A stretch of DNA of 64,000 nt from JAENVU01 sp964639075 (lineage in GTDB: Bacteria > Actinomycetota > Acidimicrobiia > IMCC26256 > JAENVU01). The notes beneath the pieces were generated by a model, which saw only the letters and a list, made by a program, of their open reading frames with translations, was not told the origin of the DNA and ran no database searches. Location: NCBI GenBank assembly GCA_964639075.1, contig CAZXCB010000001.1, positions 22,567 to 86,566 on the forward strand. Reading direction: 5' to 3'. Positions within the stretch are counted from its first letter, which is position 1. Each line of letters opens with the position of its first letter. The position numbers and the translations under genes are program-made. Shown here one piece after another: positions 52,400 to 60,461 of this stretch.

Positions 52400-52605
52400 C
52401 GCTCGTGTTCTCCGTTCCCGGTATCTCCTGCGACCACTGCAAGCACACGATCGAGGCCGCGGCCGCGGAGGTCCACGGCGTCACCTCGGTCGTCGTCGAC
52501 GTCGCCGCGAAGTCGGTGCAGGTCGAGGGCACGGCACCCGAGCCGGCGATCCGCACCGCCATCATCGAGTCCGGCTACGACGTCGACACCGTCGTCGAGC
52601 GCTGA
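52396..52605 (+). CDS. CopZ-like HMA-domain metallochaperone
   Basis: This 69-residue stand-alone HMA domain reads VFSVPGISCDHCKHTIEAAA. The CxxC (Cys12, Cys15) would bind Cu(I) in the cytoplasm and deliver it to the ATPase, whose own HMA domain lacks these cysteines. The ATG overlaps the ATPase stop, so translation is coupled. Confidence 0.9.
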   Translation: MTLVFSVPGISCDHCKHTIEAAAAEVHGVTSVVVDVAAKSVQVEGTAPEPAIRTAIIESGYDVDTVVER

Positions 52606-52652
52606 CGCGACGCGACGCCGCTCGGGACGGTCGGGCTCGCGACCGCGACCGT

Positions 52653-53444
52653 CTAGCTCGCCCCGCTCCCCGGTGCGTCACCGGCCGACGTGCCTTCCAC
52701 CCGCGGGAAGGGAGGACCCGGTCCGATGTAGCGGTCCGGATCGGCGTCGAAACGCCTCGTGCAGTCCGCGGAGCAGAACACGTACACGTGACCGGCGCGG
52801 GTTCGCGTCTCGTAGGACTCGACGGGATCGAGCCGCATCCGGCACACCGGGTCGACCTCCACCTTCGTGGCGTCTGGATCGATCGCGCGGATGTTGAACG
52901 CCTCGATCGGTTCCGCGACGTTGCGCAGGTCCAGGTACCCGAGCGGGCGGGCGACGAACCGCCGATCGGACCCGATCACGACAGCCCTCGAGGTCACGAT
53001 CTGGCCGGCACCGGCCTCGCCCGCGAGGCGCGCCGCGACGTTCACCGTGTGACCGAACAGGTCACCCGGCCGCGAGATGACCGATCCGACGTGAATTCCG
53101 ACGCGGACGCCAGGGAACCGCGGCTCGGCGTGGACCGCCGCGACCAGGCGCTCGGCGGTCTCCAAGGTGGGCTCGATCTCGTCGCCGCGCAGCATCACGG
53201 CGTCACCGATCGTCTTGACGACCTCCACGCCGTCCACGAGCGCGCCTTCGGCGAGCTCCAACAGCCGATCTGCGACCATCACCGCGTCGGCATCACCGTG
53301 CACGTCGGTGAGGGCGGTGAACCCGACCAGGTCCGCGAAGACCACCACGGCGGCGTCCTCGCTCGTGCCTCCACTGAAGGCGGGGCTCGGAGCGGGCACG
53401 GCGCCGAGCGTAGGCCCGTGATGCCGCGGGCGAGCCCCTGACAC
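52653..53444 (-). CDS. Class III nucleotide cyclase domain fused to a YHS metal-binding domain
   Basis: This is a 263-residue protein. Residues 30-190 match the adenylate/guanylate cyclase catalytic domain: VVVFADLVGFTALTDVHGDAD (metal Asp), VVKTIGDAVMLRG, RVGIHVGSVISRPGDLFGHTVNVAARL. Residues about 200-245 are a YHS domain, KVEVDPVCRMRLDPVESYET with VFCSADCTRRFDADPDRY, carrying three cysteines. A metal-responsive second messenger enzyme is a reasonable reading. A GTG at 53399 is an alternative start. It ends 47 bases from the chaperone gene on the opposite strand. Confidence 0.85.
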   Translation of the reverse strand: MSGARPRHHGPTLGAVPAPSPAFSGGTSEDAAVVVFADLVGFTALTDVHGDADAVMVADRLLELAEGALVDGVEVVKTIGDAVMLRGDEIEPTLETAERLVAAVHAEPRFPGVRVGIHVGSVISRPGDLFGHTVNVAARLAGEAGAGQIVTSRAVVIGSDRRFVARPLGYLDLRNVAEPIEAFNIRAIDPDATKVEVDPVCRMRLDPVESYETRTRAGHVYVFCSADCTRRFDADPDRYIGPGPPFPRVEGTSAGDAPGSGAS

Positions 53445-53597
53445 CGTGGCCCTGCGATGGAGCGTTCGGGACCTAATGCCCTGCTACTACGGCGCGTAGG
53501 AGGGCATGATCGGAGGCTGTGAGGCGGTACCAACCCGTCGGGCCTGCGGAGACGACGTGGAAGCGCGCCGCGCCCGAGCGTGGCTTCCCACGCTGAC

Positions 53598-54695
53598 ATG
53601 GCTCGCACGGTCCCGCTCGCCCGGCGCAATCTCCTCGCCGAACCACGGCGCTTCGTCGCCGGCGCCGGCGTGGTCGGCTTGGCGATCATGCTGATCCTGC
53701 TGCTCGACGGGCTCTGGACCGGGATCACGCGCAGCGTGACCGCCTACGAGGACAACGTCGGCGCCGACCTCTACGTCGCCCAGGCCGGTACCCACAACTT
53801 CTTCGGCGGCGTCTCGCAGATCCCCGACGACACGCTCGGGACCGTGCGGGCACAGCCCGGCGTCGAATGGGCCTCACCGGTACGGACCTTCCTGACGATC
53901 GTCGGACTGCACGACCGGAAGGTCCCGACCGCGGTCGTCGGTTGGGTGCCGGGCCAGCGTGGCGGACCGTGGGTGATCCACACGGGCCGCAGACCGCGCA
54001 ACGACGACGAGGTCGCAATCGGTCAGGTCATGGCCGACCGTCACGGCCTGCGAGTCGGTGACTCGATCGACATCATGGGTCGACGCTTTCGGATCGTCGG
54101 CACCAGCGCCGACACGTTCATGCTCTCGTTCGCCTTCATGACGCATGCGGCCACCGACTCGCTGCTTCGAGCGCCGGATACGACGAGCTTCATCCTCGTC
54201 GGCACTCGACGACCCGGTGCCGTCCGAACGGGGCTCGCCGCGACCGGGCTGGCGGTACACGACCGCGCCGAGCTCGCTCACCGCGACCTCGCGGTGCTCG
54301 CACGCGCCTACGAGGTCCCGATGAACGTGATGCGCGGAGTCGCATTCGCGATCGGCAGCCTCGTCGTCGCGCTCAGCATCTACACCGCGATGATGGACCG
54401 CCGTCGCGAATACGGAATCGTGAAGGCGATGGGCGCGACACGCCAGAACCTCACCGCACTCGCCCTGCGGCAGACCGCCCTCGTCGCCGGCGCCGGCCTC
54501 GTCGCGGGCGCGGCGCTGTTCCTGGTCGGACGCACGATCATCACGACCCTCCGACCGCAGTTCGCGGTGGTCGCGACCGTCGACGGGAGTGCGCGTGCCG
54601 TCGCCGCGACACTGCTGATGGCCGCGATCGCCGCCCTGCTACCGGCACGCCAGCTCGCGCGCCTCGAGCCGGCCAGCGCGTTCCGGGGTGGGTGA
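53598..54695 (+). CDS. FtsX/MacB-type ABC transporter permease 1
   Basis: This 365-residue protein has an N-terminal helix (RFVAGAGVVGLAIMLILLLDG), an extracytoplasmic MacB-like domain of about 190 residues, then three helices with EYGIVKAMGATRQNLTAL, the conserved cytoplasmic loop of FtsX permeases, and ending LARLEPASAFRGG. A start at GTG 53580 is also possible. It overlaps the next permease gene (GTGA). With the following permease and ATPase it forms a complete exporter or mechanotransmitter without a separate membrane-fusion protein. Confidence 0.85.
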   Translation: MARTVPLARRNLLAEPRRFVAGAGVVGLAIMLILLLDGLWTGITRSVTAYEDNVGADLYVAQAGTHNFFGGVSQIPDDTLGTVRAQPGVEWASPVRTFLTIVGLHDRKVPTAVVGWVPGQRGGPWVIHTGRRPRNDDEVAIGQVMADRHGLRVGDSIDIMGRRFRIVGTSADTFMLSFAFMTHAATDSLLRAPDTTSFILVGTRRPGAVRTGLAATGLAVHDRAELAHRDLAVLARAYEVPMNVMRGVAFAIGSLVVALSIYTAMMDRRREYGIVKAMGATRQNLTALALRQTALVAGAGLVAGAALFLVGRTIITTLRPQFAVVATVDGSARAVAATLLMAAIAALLPARQLARLEPASAFRGG

Positions 54696-55807
54696 CGATG
54701 CGACGGGTATCACTGGCTCGGAAGAACCTCCTCCAGGATCGCCGCCGAGCGACGCTTGCGGTCTTCGGCATCGGTGCGGCCTTCGTGTTGGTGCTCGTGC
54801 TCAACGGGATCTTCGCCGGGGCGATGAATCAAGTCACCGCATACATCCGCAACTCGCCGGCGGACGTGTTCGTCGCACAACGCAACGTCACGACGATGCA
54901 CATGACCGCGTCCGCGCTGGCACCATCGACGGTCCGACGGGTTCGCGGCGTCGATGGCGTGGCGTGGGCCGACGGGCTCCGCTTCACGACCGGGAGCGTC
55001 AGCGCCGGCACGAACAGCCAGCTCACGTACGTCTTCGGATACCACACCGCCTCCGCCCGCGCGGGCCCGCACCGCATCGCCCGAGGACGACCACCCGGTC
55101 CCGGTCAGGCAGTCGTCGACTCGATCGCCGCCGACGAGCTCGGAGTCGGGATCGGCGACTCCGTGACGATCCTCGGCCGACCGTTCGCCATCAGCGGCCT
55201 GTCCAGCGGCGGCACCAACATCGTCAACACGAGCGTCTTCATCCGGTCCGACGACTTCACGACCCTCCGTGGCCCGTCCTATGCCTACGTCCTCGTCGGC
55301 GCCCGCGACGGGACATCTCCCGCCACGCTGCAACGGCGCCTCGCGGGGGCACTGCCTGAGGCCACCGTCATGCGCCGCGACGAGTTCGCGCGCCAGGAGG
55401 CCAACGTCGTGCGCTCCATGGCGGCGGACGTCATGGCCATCATGACCGCGATCGGATTCCTCATCGCGCTGGCGCTCATCGCCCTCACACTCTTCATGTC
55501 CACGATCAGCAAGCAACGCGAGTACGGCATTCTCAAGGCGCTCGGGGCCGACACCCGCCGGCTCACCACCGTGGTCCTCGCGCAGGCGGCGTGGTCGGTC
55601 GCCCTCGCGCTCGTCGTCGCCGTGATGCTGTCGATCGGCATCGCCGCCGCGATCGGAGCGCTCACACCCAACCTCGAAGTCGACATACAACGCAACTCGG
55701 TGCTGCGGACGTGCCTCAGCGCACTCGTCATCGGCGGCATCGCCGCGCTCCTGCCCGTGCGCCGAATGACCCGCGTCGATCCCGCCACCGCCTTCCGGAG
55801 ACCTTGA
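54692..55807 (+). CDS. FtsX/MacB-type ABC transporter permease 2
   Basis: This 371-residue protein has the same layout as the preceding permease: one N-terminal helix (LAVFGIGAAFVLVLVLNGIF), a large extracytoplasmic domain rich in Thr and Ala, and three C-terminal helices with REYGILKALGADTRRLTTV. It ends MTRVDPATAFRRP. The two are clear paralogues and should form a heterodimer. It starts with GTG overlapping the first permease's stop; an ATG at 54698 is equally possible. One base separates its stop from the ATPase ATG. Confidence 0.85.
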   Translation: MTMRRVSLARKNLLQDRRRATLAVFGIGAAFVLVLVLNGIFAGAMNQVTAYIRNSPADVFVAQRNVTTMHMTASALAPSTVRRVRGVDGVAWADGLRFTTGSVSAGTNSQLTYVFGYHTASARAGPHRIARGRPPGPGQAVVDSIAADELGVGIGDSVTILGRPFAISGLSSGGTNIVNTSVFIRSDDFTTLRGPSYAYVLVGARDGTSPATLQRRLAGALPEATVMRRDEFARQEANVVRSMAADVMAIMTAIGFLIALALIALTLFMSTISKQREYGILKALGADTRRLTTVVLAQAAWSVALALVVAVMLSIGIAAAIGALTPNLEVDIQRNSVLRTCLSALVIGGIAALLPVRRMTRVDPATAFRRP

Positions 55808-55808
55808 C

Positions 55809-56657
55809 ATGAGCGTGCCTGCCATCACCGTGCGCAATCTGACCAAGACCTACGGTCAGGGCGACCTCGCCGTCCACGCCGTCCGCGACGTCGACCTCGA
55901 GGTCGACTCCGGTGAGGTCGTGTTGATCATGGGCCCGTCGGGAAGCGGCAAGACCACCCTGCTCCTCATGCTCGGCGCGATGCTGCGCCCCACCAGCGGA
56001 GCCATCGTGATCGACGGTGTCGATCTCACCTCGACTCCGGAACGCCGCCTCCCCGCACTTCGCGCGCACCACCTGGGATTCGTGTTCCAGGACTTCAACC
56101 TGTTGGCGGCGCTGACCGTCCGCGAGAACGTCGAGATCGCCAGCAACCTCGCGGGGGTCAGCGGCGCCGCCGCTCGACACCGCGCGGAGCAGCTCCTCGA
56201 ACAGGTCGGCCTCGCGGACCGGCTCGGTTTCCGACCGGATCAGCTGTCCGGCGGCGAGAAGCAACGCGTTGCCATCGCCCGAGCGCTCGCCAATGAACCG
56301 GCGGTGATCCTCGCCGACGAGCCGACGGCGAACCTCGATTCCGGCCACGGCCGCGAGGTCGCCCGACTGCTTCACACGCTCGCACGCGACACAGGCATCA
56401 GCATCGTGGTGGTCAGCCACGACGCCCGGCTGCAGGAGATCGCGGATCGAACGCTCTGGCTCGATGACGGTGCCTTCGAACGACTCGATGCCATGGTGAC
56501 GGACCCGGTGTGTGCGATGAGCGTGCAGCCGGCGACCGGCGCGCCCCATTACGAACACGAGAGATCCATCTACTGGTTCTGCTCCACGGCGTGCCGCGAC
56601 GACTTCGCAGCTCAGCCGGACCGGTACGCCGTGGACACCGCCGATCCCCGACCGTGA
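55809..56657 (+). CDS. MacB/LolD-type ABC ATPase with C-terminal YHS domain
   Basis: This is a 282-residue protein. Residues 1-225 are a LolD-like ATPase: Walker A GPSGSGKTTL, Q-loop FVFQDFNLL, signature LSGGEKQRVAIARAL, Walker B VILADEPTANLD, and H-loop VVVSHDARLQ. Residues 230-275 are a YHS domain (VTDPVCAMSV then IYWFCSTACRDDFAAQPDRY) with three cysteines likely binding a metal. A YHS fused to an ABC ATPase is unusual and suggests metal-dependent control of the exporter. It forms a three-gene operon with the two permeases. Confidence 0.87.
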   Translation: MSVPAITVRNLTKTYGQGDLAVHAVRDVDLEVDSGEVVLIMGPSGSGKTTLLLMLGAMLRPTSGAIVIDGVDLTSTPERRLPALRAHHLGFVFQDFNLLAALTVRENVEIASNLAGVSGAAARHRAEQLLEQVGLADRLGFRPDQLSGGEKQRVAIARALANEPAVILADEPTANLDSGHGREVARLLHTLARDTGISIVVVSHDARLQEIADRTLWLDDGAFERLDAMVTDPVCAMSVQPATGAPHYEHERSIYWFCSTACRDDFAAQPDRYAVDTADPRP

Positions 56658-56823
56658 CGGCGAGCGACCGGCCGCCGCCAGCCCGGCTCCATGACACGAA
56701 GCCGTCGGAGCGGCGGCGCCGAACCTGCCGGGGCCGGACTTCACGGCAGCTTCATCTGCGGGGCGGTCGACGCGACACGCCGGAGGCGTTGTCTGGTGGA
56801 GAGACCACACAAGGAGGACCGAC

Positions 56824-57069
56824 ATGATGAATGGAGATTGGGGAGCCGGAGGAGCTTGGATGATCCTCGGAGGCGTGATGATGATCGGGTTCTGGGCGCT
56901 CGTCTTCTGGGCGGTCGTGAGCCTCGTGCGGCGGTCACCCGACGCCCCACCCCCCGCCGCGGCGCCGAGCGCCCGGTCCGCCGAGGAGATCCTCGCCGAA
57001 CGCTTCGCCCGCGGGGAGCTCGACGCCGAGGAGTTCCAGCAGCGGCGCCGCGCCCTGCAGTCCCCGTGA
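56824..57069 (+). CDS. Small membrane protein with SHOCT domain (paralogue of 46592)
   Basis: This 81-residue protein reads MMNGDWGAGGAWMILGGVMM, a Met/Trp-rich N-terminus, then one helix (MIGFWALVFWAVVSLVRRS), a Pro/Ala linker and SAEEILAERFARGELDAEEF, a SHOCT domain. AAGGAGGA lies before the ATG. Like its paralogue it lies among copper-type genes. Confidence 0.85.
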   Translation: MMNGDWGAGGAWMILGGVMMIGFWALVFWAVVSLVRRSPDAPPPAAAPSARSAEEILAERFARGELDAEEFQQRRRALQSP

Positions 57070-57098
57070 CCGAAACCATCCCCACGAGAGGAAGCGCC

Positions 57099-57368
57099 AT
57101 GACGAAGACTCGAAAGATCCTGCTCGCAGTCGCGATCGCGACCGCAGCCGTGGTCCCCGCGGGCGTCGCGTACGCGGCGGACGGCACCGGCCCCGGTCCC
57201 GAAGTGATGTCGGGACAGCACCGAGATCCCGCCGATTGCCAGGGGAACCACGCGGCACACCAGGCGCAGATGGGCCAGGGCGGTGTCGACATGGACGCGA
57301 CGCGCGGTGCCCACGGCATGAACCACACGGCGATGCACGGCGCAATGGGGGCCGCGTCAGGCAGCTGA
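57099..57368 (+). CDS. Secreted Met/His-rich small protein, possible copper binder
   Basis: This is an 89-residue protein with a signal peptide (KILLAVAIATAAVVPAGVAYA). The mature 65 residues are very rich in His, Met, Gln and Asp (EVMSGQHRDPADCQGNHAAH, ARGAHGMNHTAMHGAMGA), the composition of periplasmic copper-scavenging peptides. There is no known fold. AGAGGAAG precedes the ATG. A strong hairpin after its stop may be the terminator. Function inferred from composition and neighbours only. Confidence 0.7.
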   Translation: MTKTRKILLAVAIATAAVVPAGVAYAADGTGPGPEVMSGQHRDPADCQGNHAAHQAQMGQGGVDMDATRGAHGMNHTAMHGAMGAASGS

Positions 57369-57394
57369 TGTGCCGTCGGTGGACCACCCGAGAG

Positions 57395-57426
57395 GATCGG
57401 ACCTCGGCCCTCGCCGAGGTCCGATC
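57395..57426 (+). terminator. 14-bp perfect hairpin between the Met/His peptide and the response regulator
   Basis: Arms GATCGGACCTCGGC (57395-57408) and GCCGAGGTCCGATC (57413-57426) surround a CCTC loop, 26 bases after the stop at 57368. It ends 6 bases before the response regulator ATG and includes the GAGG that would be its ribosome site. So it may terminate upstream transcription or control the regulator's translation. Confidence 0.65.
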
Positions 57427-57432
57427 TCTACC

Positions 57433-58140
57433 ATGACGTCTGTGCGCGCCCACCGTGTCCTGCTCGTCGACGACGAGAGCAAGATCCGAGAGATCCTGCG
57501 CCGGTACCTCGAGGACGACGGGTTCGAAGTCGCGGAGGCAGCCGATGGCGATACCGCGTTGCGCGTCTCCCGCGAGATGACACCCGACCTCGTCGTCCTC
57601 GACGTGATGATGCCCGGTATCGACGGCATCGAGACGCTGCGTGCCCTCCGGAGCGAGTCCGACGTCCCCGTGATCCTCCTGACCGCGCGCGCCGAGGAGG
57701 TCGACAAGCTCATCGGGCTGTCCGTCGGTGCCGACGACTACGTGACCAAGCCGTTCAGCCCCCGCGAGCTCGTGGCGCGCGCCAAGACGGTGCTTCGCCG
57801 CGGAGGAACCGGACGACCGGCCCACGATGACGATCGGCTCGACTTCACCGGGCTCTCCATCGATCCGGCCCGCCACCAGATCGTTCGTGACGGGCAGTCC
57901 GTCGAGCTCACCGCGCTCGAGTTCGACCTGCTCACTGCACTCGCACGCGCACCCGGGCACGTCTTCACCCGGCGTCAGCTCCTCGAACAGGTCTGGGGGT
58001 GGGACTTCTTCGGCGACGAGCGCGTCGTCGACGTTCACATCCGCAGCATCCGGCGCGCTCTCGGCGATCGCGCCGAGGCACCGGAGCTGATCGGAACGGT
58101 GCGCGGGGTCGGCTACCGGTTCCTCGGGGTACCGCGATGA
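57433..58140 (+). CDS. OmpR/PhoB-family response regulator
   Basis: This 235-residue protein has a receiver domain with HRVLLVDDESKIREIL, the phospho-acceptor Asp57 in PDLVVLDVMMPGIDG and Lys in VTKPFSPREL. The C-terminal winged helix (about 130-235) has LTALEFDLLTALARAPGHVFT and RRALGDRAEAPELIGTVRGVGYRF. It should bind direct repeats upstream of its targets. Its stop overlaps the kinase ATG (ATGA). Confidence 0.92.
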   Translation: MTSVRAHRVLLVDDESKIREILRRYLEDDGFEVAEAADGDTALRVSREMTPDLVVLDVMMPGIDGIETLRALRSESDVPVILLTARAEEVDKLIGLSVGADDYVTKPFSPRELVARAKTVLRRGGTGRPAHDDDRLDFTGLSIDPARHQIVRDGQSVELTALEFDLLTALARAPGHVFTRRQLLEQVWGWDFFGDERVVDVHIRSIRRALGDRAEAPELIGTVRGVGYRFLGVPR

Positions 58141-59237
58141 ACCGTCTCCGGCGGCTCGACGTCAGGCTGTTCATCTCGTACGCGCTCGTGGTCCTCGTGG
58201 GCGCGGCGACCCTCGTCGTCACGTTCAGCCTGCTCGCGCCGGCAGCATTCGACGATCACATCCGGGGCATGACCGCGATGGGCGGCATGGGTTCGGGCAT
58301 CGATTCGCATCAGGCATTCGTCGACGCGCTCCGCAGCTCCCTCCCCATCGCCACGCTCGTGAGCGTCGCCCTCGCCGCGGTGGTCGCCGGATTCGTCGCT
58401 CGTCGGATCCTTCGACCGATCGACGCGGTGCGTCGCGCGACGGCGCGACTCGTCGACGGACACTACGACGAGCGGATCCAGGCCCCCGACGAGCTCGAGC
58501 TGGCGGCGCTCGCCCACGACGTCAACCGCCTGGCCGCCACCCTCGAGACCACGGAGCAACGCCGGGGCGAGCTCGTCGCCGAGGTCGCCCACGAGATGCG
58601 AACCCCCATCACGGTGATCGACGGCTACGTCGAGGGCCTCATCGACGGGGTGTTCGCGCCTACCGGCGAGGTCTTCGCCGCGATTGGCGAAGAGACGGCC
58701 CGACTGGCCCGCCTCGCGACGGACCTGGGCACGCTCTCCCGCGCGGACGAGGGCATCGTCGACCTTCGTCCCGAGCGGGCGGATCTCGCGCAACTCGTCA
58801 CTCGGGTGACCGAGCGGCTCCGCCCTCAGTTCGACGCCGCAGCGGTTGCGCTCGACGTGGAACCCGGCGACGTGCTCCCGGTCGACGTCGACGAACAGCG
58901 AATCGCCCAGGTGTTGACCAACTTGCTCGGCAACGCGCTCGCCTGTACGCCCCCGGGCGGGCACGTCACCGTCACCGTCACCGCGCGACGCCTCGACGGC
59001 TCGGCGGCCGCCGAGGTCACGGACACGGGCATCGGGCTCACCGCCGAGGACGCCGTCCGCATCTTCGACCGCTTCTATCGCGTGCCCAGCGCGTCTCGAC
59101 CGGGCGGGAGCGGCATCGGCCTCACCATCGCGCGCAGCCTCGCGCGCGCCCACGGAGGAGACCTGCAGGCACGTTCCGCCGGCCCCGGTCAGGGCGCAAC
59201 TCTCACGCTGACCCTTCCGATCGCCGCGGACGCGTAG
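58137..59237 (+). CDS. Sensor histidine kinase with Met/His-containing sensor loop
   Basis: This 366-residue protein has TM1 (about 11-33), an extracytoplasmic loop of about 30 residues (DDHIRGMTAMGGMGSGIDSHQ), TM2 (about 70-88) and a HAMP domain. HisKA has the phosphorylated His152 in EVAHEMRTPITVI. The ATPase domain has LTNLLGNALACTPPGG (N box), VTDTGIGL (G1) and RPGGSGIGLTIARSL (G2). The Met/His-rich loop suggests a metal signal such as copper. It is paired with the response regulator. Confidence 0.9.
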   Translation: MNRLRRLDVRLFISYALVVLVGAATLVVTFSLLAPAAFDDHIRGMTAMGGMGSGIDSHQAFVDALRSSLPIATLVSVALAAVVAGFVARRILRPIDAVRRATARLVDGHYDERIQAPDELELAALAHDVNRLAATLETTEQRRGELVAEVAHEMRTPITVIDGYVEGLIDGVFAPTGEVFAAIGEETARLARLATDLGTLSRADEGIVDLRPERADLAQLVTRVTERLRPQFDAAAVALDVEPGDVLPVDVDEQRIAQVLTNLLGNALACTPPGGHVTVTVTARRLDGSAAAEVTDTGIGLTAEDAVRIFDRFYRVPSASRPGGSGIGLTIARSLARAHGGDLQARSAGPGQGATLTLTLPIAADA

Positions 59238-59278
59238 TGCCGAGTGACGACGGCGGCGCGGCCACGCCCGGCGCCGAG

Positions 59279-59647
59279 TCAATAGTTGAAGACCAGCGCG
59301 CCACCCTGGGTGAACTCGTAGAGCGACGGCGCACCCTTCACCTCCGCGCCCTTCACCCACGTGGCCGCTTCGAGCTTCCGCGTCTTGACGCACACCGGAC
59401 AGGCGAAGAAGCGACCGCCATGGTCCACGTATTCCGCGTGGAGGTCCGCGATCGACGGCGCGTCGGGCACCGACAGGGTGTCGGAGTAGCCGTCGGTCGC
59501 GACGAGCACGCCGTCCTTCGTGAGCCACATCACGGCCTCCTTCCCGGCGCGCAGCGCCTCGACTCCGAGGAGGTAGCTGATCAAGACCGCTTCTGCATCG
59601 TCGGATCCGTGCGTGAGACCGATCACGACCTTGTCGTCGGTTGCCAT
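59279..59647 (-). CDS. DsrE-family sulfur-relay-like protein
   Basis: This 122-residue protein contains KVVIGLTHGSDDAEAVLISYLLGVEALRAGKEAVMWL, then GGRFFACPVCVKTRKLEAATW with a CPVC pair, and GAPSLYEFTQGGALVFNY. The DsrE/F-like fold handles persulfides in sulfur relay. GAGGAG lies before the ATG. It is last in the ArsR-rhodanese / methyltransferase operon, 34 bases after the methyltransferase's second stop, consistent with a shared sulfur or arsenic stress role. Confidence 0.82.
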   Translation of the reverse strand: MATDDKVVIGLTHGSDDAEAVLISYLLGVEALRAGKEAVMWLTKDGVLVATDGYSDTLSVPDAPSIADLHAEYVDHGGRFFACPVCVKTRKLEAATWVKGAEVKGAPSLYEFTQGGALVFNY

Positions 59648-59681
59648 TCCGTGCTCCTCATATAGGTCGATGACGCACTGA

Positions 59682-60461
59682 TCACTCGGCCGGTCGCCGG
59701 GCCAGGAACGCGTAGCCGTACACCTCGAAGCTGCGTGCCTGCGGCTCGCCATGGGCGCCGCCGAACGTGTCGACCGCGTCACCGATCCGGACGTCGGTGA
59801 AGCCCGAATCCTCGATCATCTTCTGCCAACCCGCACGGGGCAGCCCGCCGGCGATTCAGCCGGTCCACAGGTCGATGTCGCGCAATGCCTCTGGCGGGAC
59901 CGGCCGGCCGTTCGCGATGTCGGCGAACTGGAGCACGCCGCCGGGCTTCAGGACGCGATGGATCTCGCGGAACACGGCGCGCTTGTCCGCGCACAGGTTG
60001 ATGACCCCGTTGGAGATGACCGCGTCGGCCCACGCGTCCTCGACCGGAAGCTCCTCGGCGAAGCCGTCGACGAACGACACGTGATCGAAGCCGAGCATCG
60101 ATGCGGTCTCCCGCGACTTCTCGAGCATCTCCGCGGTCATGTCGACGCCGACGACCGCTCCGTTCGGTCCGACCTGCCCGGCGGCGACGAACGAGTCGAA
60201 CCCGGCGCCCGACCCCACGTCGACGACCCGTTCACCCGGTGCCAGCCGGCGCAACGCGAACGGGTTCCCGACGCCGGCGAACGACTCGACGGCACGATCG
60301 GGCAGCGCATCCACCGCCTCGCGCTCGTAGGCGAGCCGGGCCGCGAGCGGCCGCCCGGTGTGGAAGTGGAACGTCCGTTGCGGTTCCGCCGCGACCTCGC
60401 GGTACTTGTCACGCACCTGCTCCCGCAGCAGCTCGGGATCGACCAACAGATCCTCGGTCAT
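59682..60461 (-). CDS. ArsM-like SAM methyltransferase with in-frame UGA, candidate selenoprotein
   Basis: Read through one TGA this is 259 residues, the usual family length. It has RVVDVGSGAGFDSFVAA (SAM motif I), AVVGVDMTAEMLEKSRETA and AWADAVISNGVINLCADK, typical of arsenite-methyltransferase-like enzymes. Codon 202 (59858-59856) is TGA in RDIDLWTG-U-IAGGLPRAG, exactly where relatives have a conserved, arsenic-binding-type Cys. The frame then continues through GFTDVRIGDAVDTFGGAHG to EVYGYAFLARRP and stops at 59682-59684. A SECIS-like hairpin follows the TGA. Ordinary calling would end it at 59856 with 201 residues. The ATG overlaps the ArsR-rhodanese stop. The alternative is a simple nonsense mutation. 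Confidence 0.8.
59823..59843 (-). promoter_or_regulatory. Candidate bacterial SECIS hairpin
   Basis: In the mRNA, bases 13-33 after the UGA fold as CTGCCCC / GG-GTT-GGCAG: seven pairs with a GTT bulge and a GTGC apical loop beginning 20 bases after the UGA. Bacterial SECIS elements have an apical loop with an early G at about 16-37 bases and often a bulged U, so the element fits. It was folded by eye. Confidence 0.6.
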
